Part shown: one piece after another, positions 1 through 8,705 of the stretch
Layout of the letters: each line of letters opens with the position of its first letter
Position numbering within the stretch: the first letter of the stretch is position 1
Source of the DNA: an uncultured Bacteroidales bacterium
GTDB lineage: Bacteria; Bacteroidota; Bacteroidia; Bacteroidales; F082
Direction: 5' to 3'
Assembly: GCA_947304185.1 (NCBI GenBank)
Contig: CAMZAM010000003.1
Span: forward strand, 1-64,000
Length of the DNA stretch: 64,000 bases
Translations under genes and position numbers: made by a program
The notes under the pieces: generated by a model
Database searches by the model: none
What the model saw: only the letters and a program-made list of their open reading frames with translations
Told to the model about the DNA's origin: nothing

Positions 1-754
1 AGTTGCTTCCGCCGCCCCAGTTGCTACCACCGCTTCTGCCTCTGCCGCCGCCGTTTAATCCCGACAGCAGTATGCCCCACAGCAGGCCCCGCCAGAAACC
101 GCCATTGCCGGAAGAACCGCCACCTTTGTTGAAAGCCTTGAGGATGAAGTATATGAACAAAAATAATATCCCCAAGAATACCAAGCCAAGGGTGCCGCTG
201 TCATCTTCTTGGGCATATTTGTCAGCTTTAAAAGCTCCCGACGCCAACCCGATGATGGCGTTGATAGCGTTGTCGATGCCTCTGTAATAATTGCCTTCCT
301 TGAAAGCAGGAATCATCTCTTTTGTCCTGATTCCATAGTTCACGGCATCGGTGACGTAAGGCTCCATGCCGTAGCCCACCTGTATCGAGACATCGCCGAG
401 TTCATCGGCTGTCTTAGGCTTGACAAGAATCACCACGCCGTTGTTGTTTTTGGTTCCTACGCCCCATTTCTCACCGAGTTTCTGCGCAAAGTCGTCGGAT
501 GTGGTGCCATCTAGACTTAACACCGTGACCACGCAGATCTGGGTGGAGGTGGAGTCGTTGTATGCTACAAGTTTGTTCTCCAATGCGCGCTCCTGCTTGT
601 CCGTCAAAATGTCAGCGTAATCGTTGACCAGACGTGGCGGATTGGGCCGCGCAGGGATTTTCTGAGCGAAACTGACGTTTACAAACAACAATAAACCCAT
701 AAGGTAAAGGCAAGCCCTTACCTTACGGGTAATATTATGTTTCGTCATTGTCAT
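1..754 (-). CDS. TPM-domain (YgcG/DUF2167-like) secreted membrane protein, 3' end cut by window
   Basis: The minus-strand frame stays open from the ATG at 754 to the window edge, giving 251 codons without a stop. It starts with an N-terminal signal/anchor and a short Pro-rich stretch. A TPM phosphatase-like domain follows (VNDYADILT near residue 45, GVVILVKP, QVGYGMEPYVTD), then one transmembrane segment (LGLVFLGILFLFIYFIL) and a Gly/Ser-rich tail at the break. TPM proteins of this layout commonly sit beside lemA in Bacteroidetes. The ATG overlaps the lemA stop (TAATG), so the two are probably translationally coupled. An alternative ATG lies at 748. The biochemical role is uncertain; some TPM domains have phosphatase or photosystem-repair roles. 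Confidence 0.85.
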   Translation of the reverse strand, partial: MTMTKHNITRKVRACLYLMGLLLFVNVSFAQKIPARPNPPRLVNDYADILTDKQERALENKLVAYNDSTSTQICVVTVLSLDGTTSDDFAQKLGEKWGVGTKNNNGVVILVKPKTADELGDVSIQVGYGMEPYVTDAVNYGIRTKEMIPAFKEGNYYRGIDNAINAIIGLASGAFKADKYAQEDDSGTLGLVFLGILFLFIYFILKAFNKGGGSSGNGGFWRGLLWGILLSGLNGGGRGRSGGSNWGGGSN

Positions 755-1347
755 TAAAACTCAACTTTAGGAGCAACCTCCGAGCCGGCTTGTGCCTTGA
801 AATAACCGACCTTCTCGAAGTCGAACATATTGGCGATGATGTTACGAGGGAACTTTCTGATATACTGGTTGTAATCCATTGCCGTCTCGTTGAATTTCTG
901 ACGTTCAACAGTGATGCGGTTTTCTGTTCCTTCGAGCTGTGATTGCAATGCCAAGAAGTTCTCGTTTGCCTTCAGGTCAGGATATTGCTCCACGCTGACA
1001 AGCAATCTGCTCAATGCGCCTGACAATTCGTCCTGTGCTGCCTGGAATTTGGCGAGGTCATCAGGGTCAAGGTCGGTTGGGTCGATGGTGATGCCTGTTG
1101 CCTTGGCACGTGCTTCGATGACAGCTGTCAAGGTGCCTTCTTCATGAGCTGCGTAGCCTTTCACTGTTGCGACGAGGTTAGGGATAAGGTCAGCACGACG
1201 CTGGTAGACGTTTTCCACCTGTGCCCACTGTGCCTGCACGGCCTCTTGCTTCATGACCATTGCGTTGTAGCCCGACTTGAACCACAGATAAATTGCCAAA
1301 ACGATAGCAACGATGATGACAATTGTGACGATTTTACTCTTTTTCAT
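754..1347 (-). CDS. lemA: LemA family protein
   Basis: This 197-residue protein has one N-terminal transmembrane helix (about residues 5-23) followed by the helical LemA domain: VENVYQRRADLIPNLVATVKGYA, then ANENFLALQSQLEGTENRI and VERQKFNETAMDYNQYIRKFP. Both halves of the family signature are intact and the length is normal. The bulk should face the periplasm as a helical bundle; the cellular role of LemA is not settled. It lies 24 nt after htpG and overlaps the TPM gene by 1 nt, so the three probably share the htpG promoter and may join an envelope or protein-stress response (inference). Confidence 0.93.
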   Translation of the reverse strand: MKKSKIVTIVIIVAIVLAIYLWFKSGYNAMVMKQEAVQAQWAQVENVYQRRADLIPNLVATVKGYAAHEEGTLTAVIEARAKATGITIDPTDLDPDDLAKFQAAQDELSGALSRLLVSVEQYPDLKANENFLALQSQLEGTENRITVERQKFNETAMDYNQYIRKFPRNIIANMFDFEKVGYFKAQAGSEVAPKVEF

Positions 1348-1371
1348 TGTAGTGATTTTTAAGTTAATAAA

Positions 1372-3273
1372 TTATTTTATTGTGTTGAAATTTCTACTTA
1401 TAAACTCACTTAACTCTTTGCCTTTCAAGAGGTTCTTCGACAATCTCGCGAGGTCGTACAGCTGGTTGATGACTGCCTTGCGCTCATCTTCCGGCTTGTC
1501 GAGCAACGTAGCGATGGCCGTGTTGTTGGTGTTGAGCATCAGGGTGTAGCTGTCAGGCATGTCGCCCCACATTGGCATTCCGCCCATCTGATTCATCTCC
1601 TTGTAACGGCGCATCCACTCGTTCTGGATGATCTCCACCGGAGCCTCGCTTTCGTCCAAGGTGCTGAACTCCACGTTGAAATGTGTCTTGTCGATGACAT
1701 CCTCAAACGCCTTCTTCACCTCTTCCTTCTGCTTGTCGTCGAGCTTCGACTCTTTCGTAACATCCTCTTTTTCAATGAGTTTGTCGATAGTGTTCGAGTC
1801 GACTCTTGCGAACGAGGTGTGCTCAAACTTCTGCTCAAACGTGCTGATGAAGTGCGAGTCAAGCATTCCGTCAAGCATCAAGACGTTGTAGCCACGCTCC
1901 TTGGCCTTTTCGATGTTCGTGTACTGCTCATCGAGATTTGTCGCGTACAAATATACAACATTTCCGTCTTTGTTCTTCTGTTTTTCTTCAATTAATTTTT
2001 TATACTCCTCAATGGTGTAATATTTGCCTTCAGTATCTTTAAAAAGCATAAATTTTTCGGCTCTTTCGAAGAATTTCGGGTCGGCAATCATACCATACAC
2101 GATGAAGATCTTGATGTCGTCCCATTTCTTCTCATAGTCTTCGCGGTCTTTCTTGAAGAGTTCCTCAAGTTTTTCAGCCACTTTCTTAGTAATATAAGAC
2201 GAAATCTTCTTCACGTTCTGGTCGTTCTGCAGGAACGAACGACTCACATTAAGAGGAATATCCGGTGAGTCGATGACGCCGTGCAGAAGGCTTAAGAAAT
2301 CAGGCAGAATACCTTCGACAGAATCGGTCACAAACACCTCGTTGCAGTACAATTGAATCTTGTTGCGCTGGAACTCGTAACGGTTCGAAATCTTAGGGAA
2401 ATAAAGTATTCCCGTAAGGTTGAACGGGTAGTCGACGTTCAGATGGATGTGGAACATCGGCTCGATGAAGTTCATCGGGTAGAGGGTGTGATAAAACTCG
2501 TTGTATTCCTTGTCTTCGATTGTCGACGGCGCTTTCTTCCAAAGTGGAGCAACATCGTTAATGATCCAAGGTTTTTCAACCTCTTTCGTCTTCGGTTTGC
2601 CGTCTTTGTCAGTCTCACCTTCGATAGGCTCTTGCACTTTCTTCGTGCCAAACTGGATCGGCACCGACATGAATTTGCAGTATTTGTTGAGCAATTCACG
2701 AATCTTGCTTTCCTCAAGGAAGTCGGCGCAATCGTCTGAAACATAAAGGATTACGTCGGTGCCGCGGTTGCCCTTCGCGATAGGATTCATAGTGTACTCA
2801 GGCGAGCCGTCGCATTCCCAGATGACACCTTTTTCATCGTCTTTCTGGGTATAAGATTTAGTGATCAGCGACACTTTCGACGACACCATAAATGCAGAGT
2901 AGAAGCCCAAGCCAAAATGTCCGATTATGTTGGCAGCTTCGGCCTCGCTGTTGGTTTTGAATTTCTCAACAAATTCAGTGGCACCTGAGAAAGCGATCTG
3001 GTTGATGTATTTATCAACCTCTTCCTCTGTCATGCCGATACCGTTATCGCGCACCGTGATGGTCTTTTTCTTCTTGTCGACCTCAACGCGGACTGTCAAA
3101 TCGCCGAGCTCGCCGTTGAATTCACCTGCAGATGCTAAGGTTTTCAGCTTTTGTGTTGCATCAACAGCATTACTGATTATCTCACGTAAAAAAATCTCGT
3201 TTTCCGAGTATAAAAACTTTTTGATTACCGGAAAAATGTTTTCCGTTTTAACACCAATAGAACCGTTTGACAT
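1372..3273 (-). CDS. htpG: HSP90-family chaperone HtpG
   Basis: This cytosolic ATP-dependent chaperone has 633 residues from the chosen ATG at 3273. The N-terminal GHKL ATPase shows the family opening (NGSIGVKTENIFPVIKKF), ISNAVDATQKL (ATP-site Asn), VRDNGIGMT and IGHFGLGFYSAF. The middle domain keeps the conserved SRSFLQND arginine loop, and a dimerisation domain closes the protein. A longer reading starting MNFDNSS at 3321 is rejected: those codons coincide with the sigma-54-like element at 3310-3326, and homologues start at MSNG. It leads the lemA-TPM operon and diverges from the methyltransferase gene at 3381. Confidence 0.97.
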   Translation of the reverse strand: MSNGSIGVKTENIFPVIKKFLYSENEIFLREIISNAVDATQKLKTLASAGEFNGELGDLTVRVEVDKKKKTITVRDNGIGMTEEEVDKYINQIAFSGATEFVEKFKTNSEAEAANIIGHFGLGFYSAFMVSSKVSLITKSYTQKDDEKGVIWECDGSPEYTMNPIAKGNRGTDVILYVSDDCADFLEESKIRELLNKYCKFMSVPIQFGTKKVQEPIEGETDKDGKPKTKEVEKPWIINDVAPLWKKAPSTIEDKEYNEFYHTLYPMNFIEPMFHIHLNVDYPFNLTGILYFPKISNRYEFQRNKIQLYCNEVFVTDSVEGILPDFLSLLHGVIDSPDIPLNVSRSFLQNDQNVKKISSYITKKVAEKLEELFKKDREDYEKKWDDIKIFIVYGMIADPKFFERAEKFMLFKDTEGKYYTIEEYKKLIEEKQKNKDGNVVYLYATNLDEQYTNIEKAKERGYNVLMLDGMLDSHFISTFEQKFEHTSFARVDSNTIDKLIEKEDVTKESKLDDKQKEEVKKAFEDVIDKTHFNVEFSTLDESEAPVEIIQNEWMRRYKEMNQMGGMPMWGDMPDSYTLMLNTNNTAIATLLDKPEDERKAVINQLYDLARLSKNLLKGKELSEFISRNFNTIK

Positions 3274-3309
3274 ATCTTTTTGTATTTTAATTTTCTTTTC
3301 AGAGGAATT

Positions 3310-3326
3310 ATCAAAATTCATGCCAA
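3310..3326 (-). promoter_or_regulatory. Sigma-54-like -24/-12 element upstream of htpG
   Basis: Read on the minus strand the 17-mer is TTGGCATGAATTTTGAT. Against the RpoN consensus TTGGCACG-N4-TTGCW it has the GG, the TTG block at correct spacing and two mismatches. It ends 37 nt before the htpG ATG, predicting a 5' UTR near 27 nt. The identical 17-mer precedes grpE at 20704-20720. RpoN binding is inferred, not shown. Confidence 0.5.
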
Positions 3327-3337
3327 TTATTAATTAC

Positions 3338-3350
3338 TGACAAATTGTCA
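3338..3350. promoter_or_regulatory. Palindrome in the htpG/methyltransferase divergent region
   Basis: TGACAAATTGTCA is a perfect 6-bp inverted repeat around a central A. It sits between the htpG sigma-54-like element and the methyltransferase -7 box, a typical operator position. It shares the core TTGTCAATT with the inverted repeat over the exbB promoter (58242-58283). No binder is known. Confidence 0.35.
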
Positions 3351-3358
3351 ATTTTTTG

Positions 3359-3366
3359 TATTTTTG
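3359..3366 (+). promoter_or_regulatory. Bacteroidetes -7 box for methyltransferase gene
   Basis: TATTTTTG matches TAnnTTTG exactly and lies 14 nt before the ATG at 3381, implying a very short 5' UTR. It decides the start: the upstream TTG at 3345 would lie before the box. Confidence 0.65.
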
Positions 3367-3380
3367 CAAAAAATATAAAA

Positions 3381-4547
3381 ATGGAGAAATTCTTCGAAAA
3401 ATTGGATTCGTCGTTAAAAAACAACTCGATTATTAAAATGACATTGTCAAAACCAGTGTCAAAAAATAATGAGTTAAGAAATGTATATGTAAAACCTATC
3501 TTGTTGAAAGACAATAAGATGTATCAGTTTACATTCAGATACGAACGCCGCGATGAGACGAAGAATTTCGATGCCAAACAGATGATGGAACAAGTGAAAA
3601 ATCTTGTTCCAGATGTGTTTCAAAACGTATCGCTTTTCACCTTGACGGAAGACGTGACGCTACTTGTCAGCAAGAAAGACAAACCAACTCTTATGTGCAA
3701 GAAAATCAACGAGAAACGTGATGTTGATTTGAGTCACGATCATGAGAAACAGCGTCTGATTGACCCTACCAAACCTTGGTGGAATCTTCTTGGACTGACA
3801 ACCCGTGACGGCAAGGTCATGGCTGACATGCAGCATAAGTTCAAGCAGATTTGCAAATACGTTGAAATCGTTGATGGCGTTATGCGTCAGACCAAGTTCG
3901 ACGACGAGATCCATATCGCCGACATGGGAGCCGGGAAGGGCTACTTGACATTTGCGTTATATGAATATTTGATCACTCATTACGATAAGAAAATTGTGAT
4001 GGAAGGAGTGGAGATTCGTAAGGATTTGGTGGTGAAAATCAATGATATAATTGATAGATGCAAGTTGCAGAATTTCAAATTCGTTGAAAATTCAATTGAA
4101 GATTATAAACCGGAAAAGCTTGATGTTCTCATTGCGTTGCACGCATGCGACACTGCCACTGACGATGCTATATTAAAAGGTGTAAGAAATAACGCCAAAC
4201 TGATAATCTGTGCGCCGTGCTGTCATAAGCAGGTGAGGAGGGAGATGGAAAAATCGGGTAAGTTTGATTCCATTACAAAATACGGCATCTTCCTTGAGCG
4301 TCAAGCAGTTATGATAACCGATGCGGTCCGTGCCCTGGTTTTGGAATATTGCGGCTACAAGACTCAGGTGATGGAGTTTATCGAGATTGACAACACCCCG
4401 AAAAACGTGCTACTTGTCGGAAGAAAATCTGAGAAAAACGTTGATAAAGAAGCGGTTGCAAAGCAGATTAAGGAATTGCTTGACAGATATGGAATTGAGG
4501 AGCATTATTTGTGGAAGAATTTGTGGAAAAATTGTCGAACGTATTAA
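3381..4547 (+). CDS. Class I SAM-dependent methyltransferase (Methyltransf_32-like)
   Basis: This 388-residue protein has a poorly conserved N-terminal domain (about 1-130) and a C-terminal Rossmann methyltransferase domain. Motif I is IADMGAGKGYLT near residues 179-190. An ALHACDTATDDAI segment and the CAPCCHKQVR segment with paired cysteines are typical of the PF13679-type family. That family includes tRNA and rRNA modification relatives, but the substrate here cannot be read from sequence. The start is the ATG at 3381, just after the -7 box. It diverges from htpG and is followed after 62 nt by ilvE, which has its own promoter. Confidence 0.82.
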   Translation: MEKFFEKLDSSLKNNSIIKMTLSKPVSKNNELRNVYVKPILLKDNKMYQFTFRYERRDETKNFDAKQMMEQVKNLVPDVFQNVSLFTLTEDVTLLVSKKDKPTLMCKKINEKRDVDLSHDHEKQRLIDPTKPWWNLLGLTTRDGKVMADMQHKFKQICKYVEIVDGVMRQTKFDDEIHIADMGAGKGYLTFALYEYLITHYDKKIVMEGVEIRKDLVVKINDIIDRCKLQNFKFVENSIEDYKPEKLDVLIALHACDTATDDAILKGVRNNAKLIICAPCCHKQVRREMEKSGKFDSITKYGIFLERQAVMITDAVRALVLEYCGYKTQVMEFIEIDNTPKNVLLVGRKSEKNVDKEAVAKQIKELLDRYGIEEHYLWKNLWKNCRTY

Positions 4548-4556
4548 AATAAAGCG

Positions 4557-4564
4557 TAACTTTG
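4557..4564 (+). promoter_or_regulatory. -7 box for ilvE
   Basis: TAACTTTG fits TAnnTTTG, with a TTG at 4532-4534 (22-nt spacer) as a weak -33 element. It lies 46 nt before the ilvE start. Confidence 0.55.
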
Positions 4565-4609
4565 CAATCCAAGAAAACGACAAAAATATTAACATAAAAT
4601 AAATTTATC

Positions 4610-5632
4610 ATGCAAAACATCGATTGGGGATCACTCCCATTTGGTTACTACCCAACAAATTACAACATCCGTTGCTATTACAGAAACGGTGAATGGGGCG
4701 AGCTGGAATGCTGCTCAGAGACAACTATTAACATTCACATGGCCGCAACATGTTTGCACTACGGTCAGGAGGCTTTCGAAGGTTTGAAAGCTCACCGTGG
4801 CGCTGACGGCAAGGTGCGTATCTTCCGTCTTGACGAGAACGCCAAACGTTTGCAGTCGTCATGCGACGGCATCTGCATGCCACGTTTCCCAATGGAAAAG
4901 TTTGAGGAAGCCATCATCAAATGCGTACAGCTCAATAAGGAATTCATCCCAACATACGAGAGCGGCGCTTCATTATATCTCCGTCCGTTGATCATCGGTA
5001 CAGGCGCCCGTGTTGGTGTGAAGCCAGCTGATGAATATCTGTTCCTCGTGTTTGCAACACCTGTAGGCCCATACTTCAAAGGCGGTTTCATGGCTAACCC
5101 ATATGTCATCACACGTAAGTACGACCGTTCAGCACCTCTCGGAACAGGTGTCTACAAAGTCGGCGGCAACTACGCAGCATCATTGCGCGCTCACGTCGAG
5201 GCTTGCCATGGCGGTCAGTATGCATGTGAGTTCTATCTCGATGCAAAAGAGAAGAAATATATCGACGAGGCCGGTGCAGCTAACTTCTTCGGTGTGAAGA
5301 ACAACACATACATCACTCCGCAGTCGACGTCAATCCTTCCTTCAATCACCAACAAGAGCTTGATGCAGATTGCTGAGACCCTCGGCATGAAGGTTGAACG
5401 CCGTCCGGTGGCTGAAGAGGAACTTGCAACATTTGAAGAGGCTGGTGCATGCGGCACAGCAGCCGTCATCAGCCCGATCTCACGCATCGACGACCCTGAG
5501 ACAGGCAAATCATACACCTTCGGTGATGGCAAACCAGGTCCATGGTGCGAGAAACTCTACAAGAAACTCCGCGGCATCCAGACAGGTACAGAGCCTGATG
5601 AGTTCGGCTGGAACACATTTGTTGAGATTTAA
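4610..5632 (+). CDS. ilvE: Branched-chain amino acid aminotransferase (fold type IV PLP)
   Basis: This enzyme transfers the amino group between glutamate and the keto acids of Leu, Ile and Val. Its 340 residues match type-II (BCAT/IlvK-like) enzymes: YGQEAFEGLKA near 51-61, YLRPLIIGTGARVGVKPA, and the PLP lysine in VYKVGGNYAAS (K183). Near the C-terminus is the CGTAAVISPI glycine-rich phosphate loop. It acts in the cytosol. It has its own -7 box and a strong terminator directly after the stop, so it is probably monocistronic. Confidence 0.96.
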   Translation: MQNIDWGSLPFGYYPTNYNIRCYYRNGEWGELECCSETTINIHMAATCLHYGQEAFEGLKAHRGADGKVRIFRLDENAKRLQSSCDGICMPRFPMEKFEEAIIKCVQLNKEFIPTYESGASLYLRPLIIGTGARVGVKPADEYLFLVFATPVGPYFKGGFMANPYVITRKYDRSAPLGTGVYKVGGNYAASLRAHVEACHGGQYACEFYLDAKEKKYIDEAGAANFFGVKNNTYITPQSTSILPSITNKSLMQIAETLGMKVERRPVAEEELATFEEAGACGTAAVISPISRIDDPETGKSYTFGDGKPGPWCEKLYKKLRGIQTGTEPDEFGWNTFVEI

Positions 5633-5651
5633 TTTCTTTAAAAATAAATCG

Positions 5652-5686
5652 AAAAAAACACGTCATTTTTAGTGGCGTGTTTTTTT
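5652..5686 (+). terminator. Intrinsic terminator after ilvE
   Basis: Stem CACGTCA/TGGCGTG (one G-U pair), loop TTTTTAG, flanked by A6 and T7. This is a textbook Rho-independent terminator starting 20 nt after the ilvE stop, and the flanking A/T runs could make it partly bidirectional. Confidence 0.88.
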
Positions 5687-5694
5687 ATTTTTTA

Positions 5695-5702
5695 TATCTT
5701 TG
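5695..5702 (+). promoter_or_regulatory. -7 box for Omp28-like gene
   Basis: TATCTTTG matches TAnnTTTG, lies directly after the ilvE terminator and 38 nt before the ATG at 5741. Confidence 0.65.
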
Positions 5703-5740
5703 CAAGATGGAATAATATGTATTAACTTAATAATAGTACT

Positions 5741-7498
5741 ATGAAAAAATTTACTTTGGCTTTAATAGCTTTATTATCAATGACTTGCATGGTATATGCC
5801 CAGCAGTATGTCTCTACAGAACCTGCTAACAGGAATGTAATTCTTGAGGAGTTTACCGGTCGTGGTTGCGGATATTGCACCGACGGTCACCGTATCGCCA
5901 ACCAGATTATGGCAAGCAACCCAGGAAGAGTGTGGGCTATCAATATTCATGCAGGCGGTTATGCTCAGACATCTTATCCTAACATGATCACAACTGATGG
6001 TAACACCATCCACGGAGGTTTCAGCATCAGCGGTTATCCTACAGGTGTCGTCAACAGAACAACAGCGGCTGGCATCGACCGCGGTCAGTGGAATGGCCAG
6101 GCTACAACACAGATGAACCAGGCATCGGAATGCAATGTGGCAGGTATCGCTAGAATCAACCCTGAGACAAGAATCGCCACGATTACCGTTGAGGTTTATT
6201 ATACAGGCAATAGCTCGTATGACGAGAATTTCCTGACAGTGGCAATGCTTCAGGACAGTATCCTCGGTTCACAGAGCGATTATGGTAACTACAACCCGAC
6301 ACAGTGGTTAAACGGTCAGTACGTTCACATGCACATCCTTCGTGATGTCATTTCCACAAGCGCTTGGGGCGATGCTCTCTCTCCAACAACAGCAGGTACT
6401 TTGATTACCAAGACTTACGAGTATCAGATTCCTGATGTCATCGGCAGCCCTAATGGTGTTGATGTCGTTCTCGACCATATCTTCTTCCTCGCTTGGGTGT
6501 CAGAAAGAACACAGGGCCAGGCAACACGTCCTATCTTGACAGCTTGCGAACTTGAGAAGACAACTTTGACAGATGAGCCTATCTATCCAGCACTAGGTAA
6601 TGTGTCTCAAGTTGTCGCAGCATCATGCTCATTGGATAAAACTTTCACTTTCAACGTTTCAAACATTGGAACTGAGACCTTGACATCATTGAAATTCAAT
6701 GCAGAGGTTGCTGGTGAAACATACGAGTTTGAGTGGGATGGTGAACTTGTTTCAGGTGATAAGACCAATATGAGCTTCACTATGGCAATTCCTTTCGGTA
6801 CTCATACCGGCACACTCAATATCTATGAAGCCAACGGTGAAACATATGAAGGTTCGACAGCCTTTACAGCTGAAAGCCTTGAATGGGCTGAGGTGAGTGC
6901 AGAAGGTGAGACCACCGACATTAAGGTGTACATCGTTCAAGACCAGTTCGGTGAGCAAATCACATGGGATATCATCAATTCAGCAGGCGAAGTTGTAGCA
7001 TCAGGTGGTCCTTACCAGCATCTTATAGGTGCAGGCTCGACACAGGTCAATGTCGGTAACGTAAACGGTATCGCTACAAATGAGTGCTATCTGTTTAGAA
7101 TCTACGATTCGAACCACAACGGTATCTGCTGCAACTATGGCAATGGCTATTATTACATTAAAGATAACGATGGTAACAGATTCATTGAAGGTGATGGCAA
7201 CTATGGCGATGAAGATGCACGACTCTTCACAATCCACAAACATGGTGACGGAATGAATGAGATGGATGCTATGGGCTTCAATGTGTATCCAAACCCGGCC
7301 AACAACAAGATTTATGTTGATGGTGAAGGCGTTGGCGCTGTTGAGGTCTATAATTCTCTCGGACAGAAAGTCATCACTGTTGAAGGCACAGATAACACAG
7401 TCGTTGACGTGACATCATTCGAAAATGGTATCTATGTGGTGAGAGTCATCACTAACGAAGGTGCTGTATCAACAAAGAAAGTGACCATCGCACACTAG
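5741..7498 (+). CDS. Secreted Omp28/thioredoxin-like protein with T9SS sorting domain
   Basis: This 585-residue protein has a signal peptide (1-20, cleavage after MVYA). An Omp28-like thioredoxin-fold domain follows, with a redox-type CGYC at residues 43-46 and a cis-Pro-like YPTGVVN. Around 390-500 is a beta-sandwich with IVQDQFGEQITWDI and the DSNHNGICCNYGNGYY metal/disulphide-like motif found in Bacteroidetes secreted proteins. It ends in a type-A T9SS C-terminal domain (VYPNPANNKIYVDG ... SLGQKVITV ... NGIYVVRV). It should cross the outer membrane by T9SS. A disulphide or redox role on the surface is inferred. The thioesterase gene follows after 5 nt. Confidence 0.88.
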   Translation: MKKFTLALIALLSMTCMVYAQQYVSTEPANRNVILEEFTGRGCGYCTDGHRIANQIMASNPGRVWAINIHAGGYAQTSYPNMITTDGNTIHGGFSISGYPTGVVNRTTAAGIDRGQWNGQATTQMNQASECNVAGIARINPETRIATITVEVYYTGNSSYDENFLTVAMLQDSILGSQSDYGNYNPTQWLNGQYVHMHILRDVISTSAWGDALSPTTAGTLITKTYEYQIPDVIGSPNGVDVVLDHIFFLAWVSERTQGQATRPILTACELEKTTLTDEPIYPALGNVSQVVAASCSLDKTFTFNVSNIGTETLTSLKFNAEVAGETYEFEWDGELVSGDKTNMSFTMAIPFGTHTGTLNIYEANGETYEGSTAFTAESLEWAEVSAEGETTDIKVYIVQDQFGEQITWDIINSAGEVVASGGPYQHLIGAGSTQVNVGNVNGIATNECYLFRIYDSNHNGICCNYGNGYYYIKDNDGNRFIEGDGNYGDEDARLFTIHKHGDGMNEMDAMGFNVYPNPANNKIYVDGEGVGAVEVYNSLGQKVITVEGTDNTVVDVTSFENGIYVVRVITNEGAVSTKKVTIAH

Positions 7499-7503
7499 TC
7501 GAC

Positions 7504-7899
7504 ATGTTCTCGTGCCCTATTCAGATTAGGATGAGCGACCTCGATCCGTTTGACCATGTCAACAACGGAGCGCAGTGTAACTTGTTCGACTACGGACGAA
7601 GCCAGTATTTTGAACATCTTTTCAATAATAAGATTGATTGGATGAAGTTCAGCTACGTGCTTGTCCATGTGGAACTCGATTTCAAGAAGCCTGTGAAGAT
7701 TCACGATCAGATCGTCTGTGAGACGGAGGCTTACGAGATAGGGCATACGAGTTTTAAGATGCGTCAATATCTAAAAAACGCTGTGACAAACGACATTTTA
7801 ACCGTTTGTCACAGCGTTATTGTTTGTATCGACCGAGCTAAAAACCTGCCAATGGAGATACCTGAGGCCGATAAGTTTATGCTCGGCTTCAGTTTCTAA
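7504..7899 (+). CDS. Acyl-CoA thioesterase, hotdog fold (4HBT family)
   Basis: This 131-residue single hotdog domain opens with the 4HBT signature: [16 protein letters not shown], with the usual catalytic Asp before HVNN, then [14 protein letters not shown]. It also has the [10 protein letters not shown] strand and VIVCIDRA. It should hydrolyse an acyl thioester in the cytosol; the chain length is unknown. It begins 5 nt after the Omp28-like gene. Its stop overlaps the 3' end of convergent pyrF by 4 nt. Codons 92-105 encode a perfect 16-bp inverted repeat (7777-7818) that probably works on the other strand as the pyrF terminator. Confidence 0.88.
   Translation: MFSCPIQIRMSDLDPFDHVNNGAQCNLFDYGRSQYFEHLFNNKIDWMKFSYVLVHVELDFKKPVKIHDQIVCETEAYEIGHTSFKMRQYLKNAVTNDILTVCHSVIVCIDRAKNLPMEIPEADKFMLGFSF
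7777..7818 (-). terminator. Intrinsic terminator for pyrF operon, inside opposing thioesterase gene
   Basis: Perfect 16-bp arms AACGCTGTGACAAACG and CGTTTGTCACAGCGTT with a 10-nt loop. On the minus strand the hairpin runs into T6 (plus A-run 7773-7778), the right polarity to stop transcripts leaving pyrF about 80 nt downstream of its stop. On the plus strand there is no U-tract, so the thioesterase mRNA should read through. Confidence 0.7.
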
Positions 7900-8705
7900 A
7901 AGAATTTCTCCATCTGTTTTTGCAGTTTTTTCGCTTCCTCAGCGGCTTTCTCTGCAAAATCTTCGCCGTTTGAGGCGTAGATGATTCCTCTCGATGAGTT
8001 TACTAACAAACCGACTTGGCTGTTGAGACCGTATTTCGCAACTGCCTCTAAATCACCGCCTTGTGCTCCCACGCCTGGGACGAGGAAGAAATGATCGGGC
8101 AACATCTTACGGATCTCGCCGAGTTCTTCTGGATGGGTGGCGCCGACAACATACATCATGTTTTTTTCGTTTCCCCATTCCTTTGATTTCAAAATCACGT
8201 TCTTATAAAGCTCTTGGCCTTCTGCGTTGAGATATTGGAAGTCGCGCGAGCCTTTGTTAGATGTCAAAGCCAGCAAAATAACCCATTTATCTTCAAAACC
8301 GAGGAATGGCTCAACCGAGTCAATGCCCATATAAGGAGCTACGGTGATGGCGTCGACATTCATGGTCTCGAAGAAAGCACGGGCGTAGTTAGCCGAGGTG
8401 TTACCTATGTCGCCACGTTTTGCGTCAGCGATGACGAATATCTCTGGGTGGTGCAACTTTATGTAATTGATTGTCTTTTCAAGACTTGCCCAACCTTTCG
8501 CACCATAGACTTCATAGAAAGCGGTGTTCGGCTTATAGGCTACAGCATACTTATACGTTGCGTCAATGATGGCTTTGTTGAATGCAAATATCGGGTCTTC
8601 TTCCTTCAGCAGATGCTTCGGAATCTTATTGATATCGGTGTCAAGACCCACACAGAGAAACGATTTCTTCGTTATCATCTGAGCTGTTAAGGCTTTCTTA
8701 TCCAT
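7896..8705 (-). CDS. pyrF: Orotidine 5'-phosphate decarboxylase (type 2)
   Basis: This enzyme catalyses the last step of UMP synthesis, OMP to UMP plus CO2. The 269 residues show the catalytic DAKRGD at 94-99, CVGLDTD near 18-24, [10 protein letters not shown] with the conserved Lys/Asn, and a C-terminal [10 protein letters not shown] phosphate loop. The length and the [15 protein letters not shown] form fit the longer type-2 family. Its ATG overlaps the prfA stop (TAATG), making it the last gene of the porE-like/purM/prfA/pyrF operon. Confidence 0.96.
   Translation of the reverse strand: MDKKALTAQMITKKSFLCVGLDTDINKIPKHLLKEEDPIFAFNKAIIDATYKYAVAYKPNTAFYEVYGAKGWASLEKTINYIKLHHPEIFVIADAKRGDIGNTSANYARAFFETMNVDAITVAPYMGIDSVEPFLGFEDKWVILLALTSNKGSRDFQYLNAEGQELYKNVILKSKEWGNEKNMMYVVGATHPEELGEIRKMLPDHFFLVPGVGAQGGDLEAVAKYGLNSQVGLLVNSSRGIIYASNGEDFAEKAAEEAKKLQKQMEKFF

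Noticed and set aside
3274-3321. Extended htpG start (MNFDNSS)
   Set aside because: The codons coincide with the shared 17-nt regulatory element, and homologous HtpG proteins begin at MSNG/MxxG.
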